Shown here piece by piece: positions 1 through 5,961 of a DNA stretch of 6,733 nucleotides. Made by a program: the position numbers and the translations under genes. Source of the DNA: Acidimicrobiaceae bacterium (GTDB taxonomy: Bacteria; Actinomycetota; Acidimicrobiia; Acidimicrobiales; Bog-793). Numbering within the stretch: position 1 is the stretch's first letter; every line of letters starts with the position of its first letter. The notes beneath the pieces are model-generated. The model did no database searches, had not been told where the DNA came from, and saw only the letters and a program-made list of their open reading frames with translations. The DNA lies in assembly GCA_027306715.1 (NCBI GenBank), contig DAHUZG010000316.1, forward strand, positions 1 through 6,733. The letters run 5' to 3'.

Positions 1-149
1 AGGGCCTTGGGGCCGCCGGCCATGATGTATTGCACCTGCTGCGGCGCGGTGGAGAAGGTGGGCGGGCACTCGGATGCGTCGAGCGCAGAGATGCGGCCCG
101 AGGAGCCTGCGCCGACGTAGATCAGGCGTCCGCCGTCCCGCAGGGAGCG
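1..149 (-). CDS. murQ: N-acetylmuramic acid 6-phosphate etherase (MurQ), internal fragment, 5' end lost
   Basis: Read on the minus strand from 149 down to 1, the frame gives a MurQ/SIS-domain segment: GGRLIYVGAG at about 134-105, then SSGRISALDASECPPTF at about 104-54, then a stretch ending IMAGGPKAL at the window edge. The GAG(S/T)SGR loop that holds the sugar phosphate and the LDASECPPTF block are hallmarks of MurQ, the cytoplasmic enzyme that removes the lactyl ether from MurNAc-6-phosphate to give GlcNAc-6-phosphate in cell-wall recycling. About 55 N-terminal residues expected before GGRLIY are absent: beyond base 149 this frame reads an Arg/Pro-rich antisense of the mannosidase, with no family resemblance and no ribosome site. 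The 3' part lies outside the window. The family call is strong. Whether the gene is really broken or only misassembled cannot be told from this sequence. Confidence 0.86.
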
Positions 150-3116
150 GCCTGGGGGGCGCCGTGGTCGACCACGTGGTTCACAGTGAGCGGGCGCGTC
201 CCGCCGGGATGGTCCGGGCGCCGGGTCGAGCTCGAGATCGACCTCGGCTTCATCGGCAGCGAGCCCGGCTTCCAGGCCGAGGGGCTCGTCTACGACCTCT
301 CCGGGCGCGTGCTGCGGGGGATCCACCCGCGCAACTGCGCCCTTCCTGCCAGGCTCGTCACCCTCGAGCCCGAACGTGACGGCGGCCTCGAGGCGGGAGG
401 CGCCGCAGGGGGCGAGGCGGCGAGCGTCGCCTGCCTCGTCGAGGCGGTCGCCATCCCGGCGATCATGGGCACCGGCGAGGCCTGGCAGCCGACCGAGCTC
501 GGATCGCGCTCGACAGCGGGCAGCGAGCCGCTGTACCGCTTCGGCGGCGCCCGCCTCGTTCTCGTCGACGAGGAGGTCCGCGCCCTCGCTTTTGACGTCG
601 AGGTGCTGCTCGGCCTGGCACGTGAGCTACCCGGGACGAGCGGGCGCCGGCACGAGCTGCTGCGAGCCCTCGAGCGCGCCGTCGACGCCGTCGAGCGCGC
701 CGGTGTCGCCCCGGGCGCCAAGGCGGCCCGAGCCGAGCTTGCCGGGGCGCTCGCCGCTCCGGCCTCGGCGAGCGCCCACCGCCTCACCGCCGTCGGCCAC
801 GCCCACATCGACTCCGCCTGGCTGTGGCCGCTCGACGAGACGGTGCGCAAGTGCGCCCGCACCTTCTCGGGCGCCACCGCCCTCCTCGCCGAGCACCCCG
901 AGCTGGTCTTCGCCTGCTCGCAGGCTCAGCAGTGGGACTGGATGCGGGAGTCGTACCCCGAGGTCTTCACGGCGATGCTCGAGGCGGCCTTTGAGGGCCG
1001 CTTCGTCCCCGTCGGCGGGATGTGGGTCGAGTCCGACACCAACATCCCCGGCGGCGAGGCGCTCGCCCGCCAGCTGCTCTACGGCAAGCGCTTCTTCCTC
1101 GAGCACACCGGGATCGAGTGCGAGGAGGTGTGGCTGCCCGACTGCTTCGGCTACTCGGCGGCGCTCCCCCAGCTCGTCGTCCTCGCCGGCTCACGCTGGT
1201 TCCTCACCCAGAAGCTCTCCTGGAACGACACCAACCGATTCCCCCACCACAGCTTCTACTGGGAGGGGCTCGACGGGACACGGGTGTTCACCCACTTCCC
1301 GCCTGTCGACACCTACAACGCCGAGCTGGTGCCGGCCGAGCTCGCCCGCGCCGAGCGGCAATTCGCCGAGCGGGGCAGGGCGCGCAGCTCGCTCGTGCCG
1401 TTCGGCTACGGCGACGGCGGCGGCGGCCCGAGCCCCGCGATGCTCGAACGCGCCGCCCGCCAGGCCGACCTCGAAGGCGGCCCGGTGCTCTCGATCGGCA
1501 CGCCCGCCGGCTTCTTCCGTGCCGCCGAGGAGGAGTACCCCGACGCTCCGGTGTGGAGCGGTGAGCTCTACTTCGAGCGCCACCGCGGGACGCTGACGAG
1601 CCAGGCCGAGCTGAAACGGCTCAACCGCCGCTGCGAGCACCTGCTGCGAGAGGCGGAGCTGTGGTGGACGACGGCGACGGCCGGCGGGCTCGGGACCTAC
1701 CCCTACGGCGAGCTCGAGCGGCTCTGGAAGGTCGTGCTGCTGCACCAGTTCCACGACATCCTCCCGGGATCGTCGATCGCCGAGGTCAACGACCAGGCCC
1801 GCGCCGCCCTGGCAGCCGCAGAGAGGGACCTCGAGGCGCTCGCCGGGGAGGCTGTCGCCGCTCTCGCCGGCGGCGGCGAGCGACCGGTCACCTTCAACGC
1901 CGCCCCCCATCCCCGCGCCGGGGTCGCCGCCCTCGCCGCCGGGGAGGAGGCTGCCCCGACCGGTGAGGAGGTGGTGCTCCGGCGCGGCGAGGCTGGGCGC
2001 CTCGTGCTGGCGAACGGCCTGCTCGAGGTCACCCTCGGCGAGGACGGCCTCGTCGAGTCGATCGCCGACCTCGTCGCCGGGCGCGAGGTCGTGGCCCCCG
2101 GCGAGCGGGTGAACCTGCTGCAGCTCCACCCGGACTACCCGGCAGCCTGGGACGCCTGGGACATCGACCGCTGGTACCGCCACGGCCGGGAGGACCTCGT
2201 CGGCCTCGACGAGACCGCGGTGCTCGCCGCCGGCCCCGACGAGGCGGCTGTCGGCCTGCGGCGCTCCTTCGGCGCCTCGCGGGTGAGCCAGCTCCTCCGG
2301 CTGCGGCGTGGCGAGCGGCAGCTGCGGATCGAGAGCGAGGTCGACTGGCACGAGCGGGAGCGGCTGCTCAAGCTCTCCTTCGGGCTCGACCTGCAGGCGG
2401 AGCGCTCGACCGCCGAGATCCAGTTCGGCCACCTCCACCGCCCGACGGCGGAGAACACCTCGTGGGACGTCGCCCGGTTCGAGCTGTGCGGGCACCGTTT
2501 CGTCCACGTCGCCGAGGGCGCGGCGCCCGGGTACGGCGTGGCGATCGTCAACGACTCGCTCTACGGCCACGATGTCAGCCGGCGCCAGCGGCCCGGTGGC
2601 GGCCTGACGACGGCCGTCCGGCTCTCGCTCGTCCGCGGCCCGCGCTTTCCCGACCCTCGCGCCGACGCCGGGATCCATCGCTCCGCCGTCGAGGTCTGGC
2701 CAGGGGCGAGCCTCGCCGACGCCGTGCGCGCCGGCTATGCCGCCAACCTCTTGCCGCGGCGGGTCCGCGGCGAGCGCTCCGTGCGCCCGCTCGTGAGCGT
2801 CGAGCCGGACGGGGCGGTGATCGTCGAGGCGGTGAAAGCCGCCGAGGACCGTTCCGGCGACATCGTCGTGCGCCTCTACGAGCCGCTCGGAGGGCGGGCG
2901 CGGGCGCGACTGTCGGCCGGCTTCGCACTTGCCTCGGCAGGGCTCACCGACCTCCTCGAGCGGCCCCTCAGCGAGCTGGCGGTGGACCGCTCGGGCGTGC
3001 TCGAGCTCACCTTGCGTCCGTTCGAGATCGTCACCCTGCGCCTGCGCCGCGCCGGGCAGCCGGCCAAGGCGCCATATCGTCGCGAGGTCGAGCCGCCGCC
3101 AGCGCTGGCCGACTGA
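30..3116 (+). CDS. GH38 alpha-mannosidase, native N-terminus lost; true homology begins near base 144-153
   Basis: Retaining, divalent-metal-dependent alpha-mannosidase of glycoside hydrolase family 38, the bacterial/vacuolar long type, probably cytoplasmic, releasing mannose from alpha-mannosides. Numbered from the TTG at base 30, the frame shows the N-terminal sandwich motif WGAPWSTTWF (42-51) and the catalytic start GHAHIDSAWLWP, with metal ligands H259 and D261. The nucleophile motif WLPDCFGYS carries D371, and HQFHDILPGSS carries metal ligand H575. The middle helical domain starts near residue 514, and a beta-rich C-terminal domain runs from about 660 to the stop. All four expected metal and catalytic residues are present and there is no internal stop. 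Residues 1 to about 38 are only the antisense of the murQ fragment. The usual ~60 residues before WG-PW are missing. TTG 30 has no ribosome site, the frame is open to the left edge, and the next in-frame start (GTG 186) would remove conserved residues. No believable native start exists here. Confidence 0.95.
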   Translation: MHLLRRGGEGGRALGCVERRDAARGACADVDQASAVPQGAAWGAPWSTTWFTVSGRVPPGWSGRRVELEIDLGFIGSEPGFQAEGLVYDLSGRVLRGIHPRNCALPARLVTLEPERDGGLEAGGAAGGEAASVACLVEAVAIPAIMGTGEAWQPTELGSRSTAGSEPLYRFGGARLVLVDEEVRALAFDVEVLLGLARELPGTSGRRHELLRALERAVDAVERAGVAPGAKAARAELAGALAAPASASAHRLTAVGHAHIDSAWLWPLDETVRKCARTFSGATALLAEHPELVFACSQAQQWDWMRESYPEVFTAMLEAAFEGRFVPVGGMWVESDTNIPGGEALARQLLYGKRFFLEHTGIECEEVWLPDCFGYSAALPQLVVLAGSRWFLTQKLSWNDTNRFPHHSFYWEGLDGTRVFTHFPPVDTYNAELVPAELARAERQFAERGRARSSLVPFGYGDGGGGPSPAMLERAARQADLEGGPVLSIGTPAGFFRAAEEEYPDAPVWSGELYFERHRGTLTSQAELKRLNRRCEHLLREAELWWTTATAGGLGTYPYGELERLWKVVLLHQFHDILPGSSIAEVNDQARAALAAAERDLEALAGEAVAALAGGGERPVTFNAAPHPRAGVAALAAGEEAAPTGEEVVLRRGEAGRLVLANGLLEVTLGEDGLVESIADLVAGREVVAPGERVNLLQLHPDYPAAWDAWDIDRWYRHGREDLVGLDETAVLAAGPDEAAVGLRRSFGASRVSQLLRLRRGERQLRIESEVDWHERERLLKLSFGLDLQAERSTAEIQFGHLHRPTAENTSWDVARFELCGHRFVHVAEGAAPGYGVAIVNDSLYGHDVSRRQRPGGGLTTAVRLSLVRGPRFPDPRADAGIHRSAVEVWPGASLADAVRAGYAANLLPRRVRGERSVRPLVSVEPDGAVIVEAVKAAEDRSGDIVVRLYEPLGGRARARLSAGFALASAGLTDLLERPLSELAVDRSGVLELTLRPFEIVTLRLRRAGQPAKAPYRREVEPPPALAD
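141..152. other. Breakpoint joining two 5'-truncated divergent genes (murQ and GH38)
   Basis: Left of this point the minus strand encodes MurQ and the plus strand makes no sense. Right of it the plus strand encodes GH38 and the minus strand makes no sense. Family resemblance can be followed to about 147-149 for MurQ (RSLRDGGRL) and back to about 144 for GH38 (GAAWGAPW), so the two readings overlap by only a few bases. This is compatible with a join at short microhomology. No insertion sequence, att-like repeat or intergenic spacer is present. The simplest origin is loss of one segment from a divergent pair: both gene starts plus the shared promoter region. An assembly or amplification join is an equally good or better explanation. 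Confidence 0.75.
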
Positions 3117-3117
3117 C

Positions 3118-3161
3118 CGACTGCCGCCGGCTCGACTGCGCCGGCTCGACTGCCGCCGGCG
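3118..3161. repeat. Three tandem 14-15 base direct repeats between GH38 and reductase genes
   Basis: The gap holds three head-to-tail copies: CGACTGCCGCCGGCT (3118-3132), CGACTGCGCCGGCT (3133-3146, one C shorter) and CGACTGCCGCCGGCG (3147-3161). The end of the last copy belongs to a perfect 12-base palindrome, GCCGCCGGCGGC (3152-3163). The repeats could be slippage-generated spacer, an operator array or a local structure in the mRNA; nothing in the sequence decides between these. They end 13 bases before the reductase ribosome site. Confidence 0.8.
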
Positions 3162-3174
3162 GCCCGCCGCCAGC

Positions 3175-3181
3175 AAGGAGG
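3175..3181 (+). promoter_or_regulatory. Strong ribosome binding site of the aldo/keto reductase
   Basis: AAGGAGG ends four bases before the ATG at 3186. The near-perfect match to the anti-Shine-Dalgarno sequence fixes the reductase start and implies efficient translation independent of the upstream mannosidase. Confidence 0.85.
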
Positions 3182-3185
3182 CACG

Positions 3186-4187
3186 ATGGACTACGTCAAG
3201 CTCGGCACGACCGGCCTCGACGTCTCGCGTATCTGTCTCGGCTGCATGAGCTTCGGCGAGCCGCAGCTCGGGGCACAGCGCTGGAGCCTCGACGAGGAGC
3301 AGTCCCGGCCCATCATCCGCCGCGCCGTCGAGGCCGGCGTCAACTTCTTCGACACCGCCAACGTCTACTCGGCCGGCTCGAGCGAGGAGATCACAGGGCG
3401 TGCGCTGGCGGAGTACGCCCGCCGCGACGAGATCGTCATCGCCACCAAGGTCCATGGGCGGATGCACGAGGGGCCCAACGGAGGCGGCCTCTCGCGCAAG
3501 GCGATCCTCGCCGAGATCGACCACAGCCTGCGCCGGCTCGGCACCGACTACGTCGACCTCTACCAGATCCACCGCTTCGACCCCTCGGTCGCCATCGAGG
3601 AGACCCTCGAGGCGCTGAACGACGTCGTGCGCGCCGGCAAGGCCCGCTACCTGGGCGCCTCGTCGATGTGGGCGTGGCAGTTCGCCACGATGCTGCACAC
3701 CGCCGAGCGCCGGGGATGGGCGCGTTTTGTCACGATGCAGAACCACTACAACCTCCTCTACCGCGAGGAGGAGCGGGAGATGATGCCGCTCTGCGGGGCC
3801 GAGGGGATCGGCGTCATCCCCTGGAGCCCGCTCGCTCGAGGCCGCCTCACCCGTTCCTGGGACGAGCAGACCGAGCGCAGCCGGGTCGACGATTTCGCCC
3901 GCCAGCTCTACTCCGAGGACGACCGCACGATCGTCGAGCGTGTCGCCGCGTTGGCGGCCAAGCGCCAGGTGAGCCGGGCCCAGATCGCGCTGGCGTGGCT
4001 GCTCTCCAAGCCGCCCGTGTCGTCGCCGATCGTCGGGGTGACAAGCGTCGCCCAGCTCGACGACGCGCTCGGCGCCGTCTCGGTCGAGCTCAGTCCCGAG
4101 GAGATCGACGACCTCGAGCAGCCCTACGAGCCGCACCCCGTGGCGGGGATGTCGGTGATCCGCCCGCGGGAGGCGCCGCGGAGCTGA
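3186..4187 (+). CDS. yajO: Aldo/keto reductase, YajO-like
   Basis: A 333-residue NAD(P)H-dependent aldo/keto reductase with a TIM-barrel fold, presumably cytosolic. The AKR tetrad is complete: D56 and Y61 in NFFDTANVYS, K88 in IATKV, and H129 in LYQIHRFD. The nucleotide-binding side shows GASSMWAWQF, MQNHYNLLYREEEREM, IPWSPLARGRLTR and AQIALAWLLSKP. These blocks, the length and the C-terminal PYEPHPV tail closely resemble E. coli YajO, which has been linked to 1-deoxyxylulose-5-phosphate formation from ribulose 5-phosphate and otherwise reduces aldehydes. The true substrate here is unknown. The start is fixed by the ribosome site at 3175-3181. The gene lies 69 bases after the GH38 stop on the same strand, so co-transcription is possible, and a role in oxidising or reducing released sugars is an inference only. 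The gene looks intact. Confidence 0.96.
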   Translation: MDYVKLGTTGLDVSRICLGCMSFGEPQLGAQRWSLDEEQSRPIIRRAVEAGVNFFDTANVYSAGSSEEITGRALAEYARRDEIVIATKVHGRMHEGPNGGGLSRKAILAEIDHSLRRLGTDYVDLYQIHRFDPSVAIEETLEALNDVVRAGKARYLGASSMWAWQFATMLHTAERRGWARFVTMQNHYNLLYREEEREMMPLCGAEGIGVIPWSPLARGRLTRSWDEQTERSRVDDFARQLYSEDDRTIVERVAALAAKRQVSRAQIALAWLLSKPPVSSPIVGVTSVAQLDDALGAVSVELSPEEIDDLEQPYEPHPVAGMSVIRPREAPRS

Positions 4188-4188
4188 G

Positions 4189-4240
4189 CGCGCCGGGCCG
4201 GCGCCGGCGGGCCACGGTCGGGGCGAGCTAGCCCGGCGCG
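4189..4240. terminator. Candidate bidirectional terminator between convergent genes
   Basis: The reductase (plus) and the ABC ATPase (minus) converge with a 40-base gap. A 10-base inverted repeat pairs CGCGCCGGGC (4189-4198) with GCCCGGCGCG (4231-4240), and the intervening bases include a second perfect palindrome, GCCGGCGCCGGC (4197-4208). The right arm reaches into the last codons of the ATPase. There is no T-run on either side, so this is a structure-only candidate. In DNA this GC-rich such arms also arise by chance. Confidence 0.4.
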
Positions 4241-5133
4241 GCGGGGGCGGCGCCGGGAGAGCCGAGGCCGGAGGCGCGCCCGGCCTGCTCGACGTAGTCG
4301 AGCACCTCGGCCGAGAGCTCGGCGAAGCGCGGCGTCTGGCGCGTCTCGCGCTGGGTCCGAGGTCGGGGGAGCCCGACGGCGATCTCGGCGAGCACCCGCG
4401 ACGGGCGGGCGGAGAGAACCAGGACGCGGTCGGAGAGGTAGACGGCCTCGCCGACGTCATGGGTGACGAGCAGCGCGGCACAGGTCGAGTGCTCCCACAG
4501 CCGGGCGACGACGTCCTCGAGATGGCCGCGGGTGAGGGCGTCGACGGAGGCGAACGGCTCGTCCATCATCAGCACCTTCGGGTCCGACACCATCGCCCGG
4601 GCGAGCGCCGCCCGCTGCTGCATTCCCCCCGACAGCTCGAAGGGGTAGCGCGAGGCGAACCCGGTGAGGCCGACCTCGGCAAGCGCCGCCTCCACCCGCG
4701 TCGCTCTCTGCTCCTTCGGCAGGCGGCGGGCGCCCATAGCCACGTTGCTGCCGATCGACATCCAGGGAAAGAGGCTCTTGTTGTATTCCTGAAAGACGAC
4801 CGAGATGCCGGGCACGACGTCGGCGAGCGGCTGGCCCTCGAAGCGGACCTCACCCCGCGTCGGCCGGCGCAGCCCGGCGGCGGCACGCAGCAGGGTCGTC
4901 TTGCCGCTGCCGGACGGACCGACGATGCTGACGAACTCGCGGCGGCCGAGCTCGAGGCTGACGTCGGCGGTCACCTCCGTCGACACCCCGTCGCGGCTCG
5001 TCAAGGTCATCGCCAGCCGGCGGACCGAGAGCACGGAATCTTCCCGTGGCGGCAACCCGTCCTCCGACCTCACCGCGTTCTCCGACTCCACAGCGACCTC
5101 CGACCTCATAGCGTTCTCGGGCAGATCAGGCAT
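4228..5133 (-). CDS. ABC importer ATP-binding protein, nitrate/sulfonate/taurine (SsuB/TauB) class
   Basis: A 301-residue cytoplasmic ATPase subunit that powers the two adjacent permeases. Counting from the ATG at 5133: Walker A GPSGSGKTT 72-80, Q-loop VVFQEYNKSLFPW with Q115, signature LSGGMQQR 167-174, Walker B VLMMDEP 187-193, D-loop SVD 196-198 and switch His H225 in LLVTHD. The order, the FPW after the Q-loop and the pairing with SsuC/TauC-type permeases place it in the NitT/TauT class. The start is chosen because GGAGGA lies seven bases upstream; the frame stays open into the permease but has no comparable site there. The ATG overlaps the permease stop by eight bases, implying translational coupling. 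The N-terminus is about 30 residues longer than usual and contains a 12-residue duplication. The C-terminal tail is Gly/Ala/Pro-rich and probably disordered. The substrate cannot be inferred from the ATPase. Confidence 0.95.
   Translation of the reverse strand: MPDLPENAMRSEVAVESENAVRSEDGLPPREDSVLSVRRLAMTLTSRDGVSTEVTADVSLELGRREFVSIVGPSGSGKTTLLRAAAGLRRPTRGEVRFEGQPLADVVPGISVVFQEYNKSLFPWMSIGSNVAMGARRLPKEQRATRVEAALAEVGLTGFASRYPFELSGGMQQRAALARAMVSDPKVLMMDEPFASVDALTRGHLEDVVARLWEHSTCAALLVTHDVGEAVYLSDRVLVLSARPSRVLAEIAVGLPRPRTQRETRQTPRFAELSAEVLDYVEQAGRASGLGSPGAAPAAPG
5061..5118. repeat. In-frame 36-base-period direct repeat in the ATPase N-terminus
   Basis: Two 22-base copies, 5061-5082 and 5097-5118, differ at two adjacent bases (CC versus TA) and are spaced 36 bases apart. 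On the minus strand they encode ENAMRSE and ENAVRSE, i.e. a 12-residue unit at residues 6-17 and 18-29 of the ATPase. The bases between them hold a weaker echo of the same pattern. This looks like a recent in-frame tandem duplication in a charged linker before the ABC fold. Confidence 0.8.
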
Positions 5134-5959
5134 CGCCCTCTCCTCCGACCGTGCCCCGCTGCCAGGCGAGCAGGCGCCGCTCGACGAGCAGGAAGAGGCT
5201 GTCGAACAGCCAGCCGAGAACGCACAGCAAGAGGATGCCGGCATAGCTGTCGGTGATCTGGAACGCCTGCTGGGCGTTGTTGATGAAGTACCCGATCCCG
5301 GAGCTGCCGCCGAGGATCTCGGCGACGACCATGACGGCGAGCGAGACGCTGATCGCCACCCGCAGCCCGGCGAAGATCTGCGGGCTCACGGCCGGCAGGA
5401 TCACCCGCCCGAGCAACGACGGTCCGCGCAGGCCGCACACCCGTGCGGTGTCGAGCATCGTCGGGTCGAGGCCGGCCGTCCCGTTCGCGGTGTTGATCAG
5501 CACGGGCCAGATCGCCGCCGTGACGATCACCGCCACGACCATCGTCCCGCCGAGGCCGAACAGCACGATGAAGACCGGCACGAGAAGCGGCGTCGGCAGC
5601 GAGCGGAAGAAGTCGAACAGCGCCGAGGTGAGCTCCCGCAGCAGCCGGTAGTAGCCGACGGCAAGACCGATGATGATCCCGGCGACTCCACTCAACGAGA
5701 ATCCGACGGCGGTGCGGAGAACCGACGGCACGAGATCGGCGGTGAGCACCGGGCCGGTGACGATCGACCAGGCGTCGGCGACCGCTGCCGAGAAGGTCGG
5801 GAAGATCGAGCTCGCCAGCGCCAGCGACAGGAGCTGCCAGGTGAGCGCGGCGAGGGCGAGGCCGCCGAGGCCGAGCAGCCAGGAGCCGAGGCGACGGCGC
5901 AGGAGCAGGAGGACAGGACGTCTTCCTCGAGGCGCCATCAACGTGCCGGTCGCCCGCAC
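5126..5959 (-). CDS. ABC importer permease, SsuC/TauC type (second permease of the operon)
   Basis: A 277-residue inner-membrane permease of the BPD_transp_1 fold. Counting from the GTG at 5959: a first membrane segment at about 27-46, then the transport core with hydrophobic segments at about 85-102, 125-150, 203-216 and 240-259. The cytoplasmic EAA loop at about 170-200 (DTARVCGLRG... then VILPAVSP) contacts the ATPase; its canonical Gly (G176) and the LP pair are present. The stop overlaps the ATPase start by eight bases. The GTG at 5959 begins two bases after the upstream permease stop, which suits termination-reinitiation. The ATG at 5938 is an alternative giving 270 residues, and neither has a clear Shine-Dalgarno. 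The protein probably forms a heterodimer with the upstream permease. Substrate unknown. Confidence 0.93.
   Translation of the reverse strand: MRATGTLMAPRGRRPVLLLLRRRLGSWLLGLGGLALAALTWQLLSLALASSIFPTFSAAVADAWSIVTGPVLTADLVPSVLRTAVGFSLSGVAGIIIGLAVGYYRLLRELTSALFDFFRSLPTPLLVPVFIVLFGLGGTMVVAVIVTAAIWPVLINTANGTAGLDPTMLDTARVCGLRGPSLLGRVILPAVSPQIFAGLRVAISVSLAVMVVAEILGGSSGIGYFINNAQQAFQITDSYAGILLLCVLGWLFDSLFLLVERRLLAWQRGTVGGEGDA
5141..5146 (-). promoter_or_regulatory. Ribosome binding site deciding the ATPase start
   Basis: Read on the minus strand this is GGAGGA, seven bases before the ATG at 5133 and inside the last codons of the upstream permease. It favours the 5133 start over the in-frame upstream ATG at 5244, which would add a 37-residue Ser/Cys/Gly-rich stretch that is merely permease sequence in another frame. 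Confidence 0.85.
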
Positions 5960-5961
5960 CG

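Noticed and set aside
150..330. Continuation of the murQ frame past the breakpoint
   Set aside because: The minus-strand translation turns Arg/Pro-rich with no MurQ resemblance, while the plus strand here matches the GH38 N-terminal sandwich.
376..1596. A 406-residue plus-strand frame inside GH38
   Set aside because: It is a +1-type shadow frame rich in Ser/Arg/Pro/Ala that overlaps the catalytic domain of the mannosidase and has no ribosome site.
2462..4231. A 589-residue plus-strand frame overlapping GH38 and the reductase
   Set aside because: The product is almost entirely Arg/Ala/Pro/Gly, typical of a shifted frame in high-GC coding DNA, and it crosses two well-supported genes.
1191..4481. 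A 1096-residue open frame on the minus strand across GH38 and the reductase
   Set aside because: It is in exact antisense register with both plus-strand genes and stays open only because TTA, CTA and TCA codons are rare in this GC-rich DNA. Its product resembles no protein family, while the plus strand has complete enzyme motifs.
5134..5244. Longer ATPase starting at the ATG at 5244
   Set aside because: The added stretch is permease coding sequence in another frame, and the only good ribosome site points to 5133.
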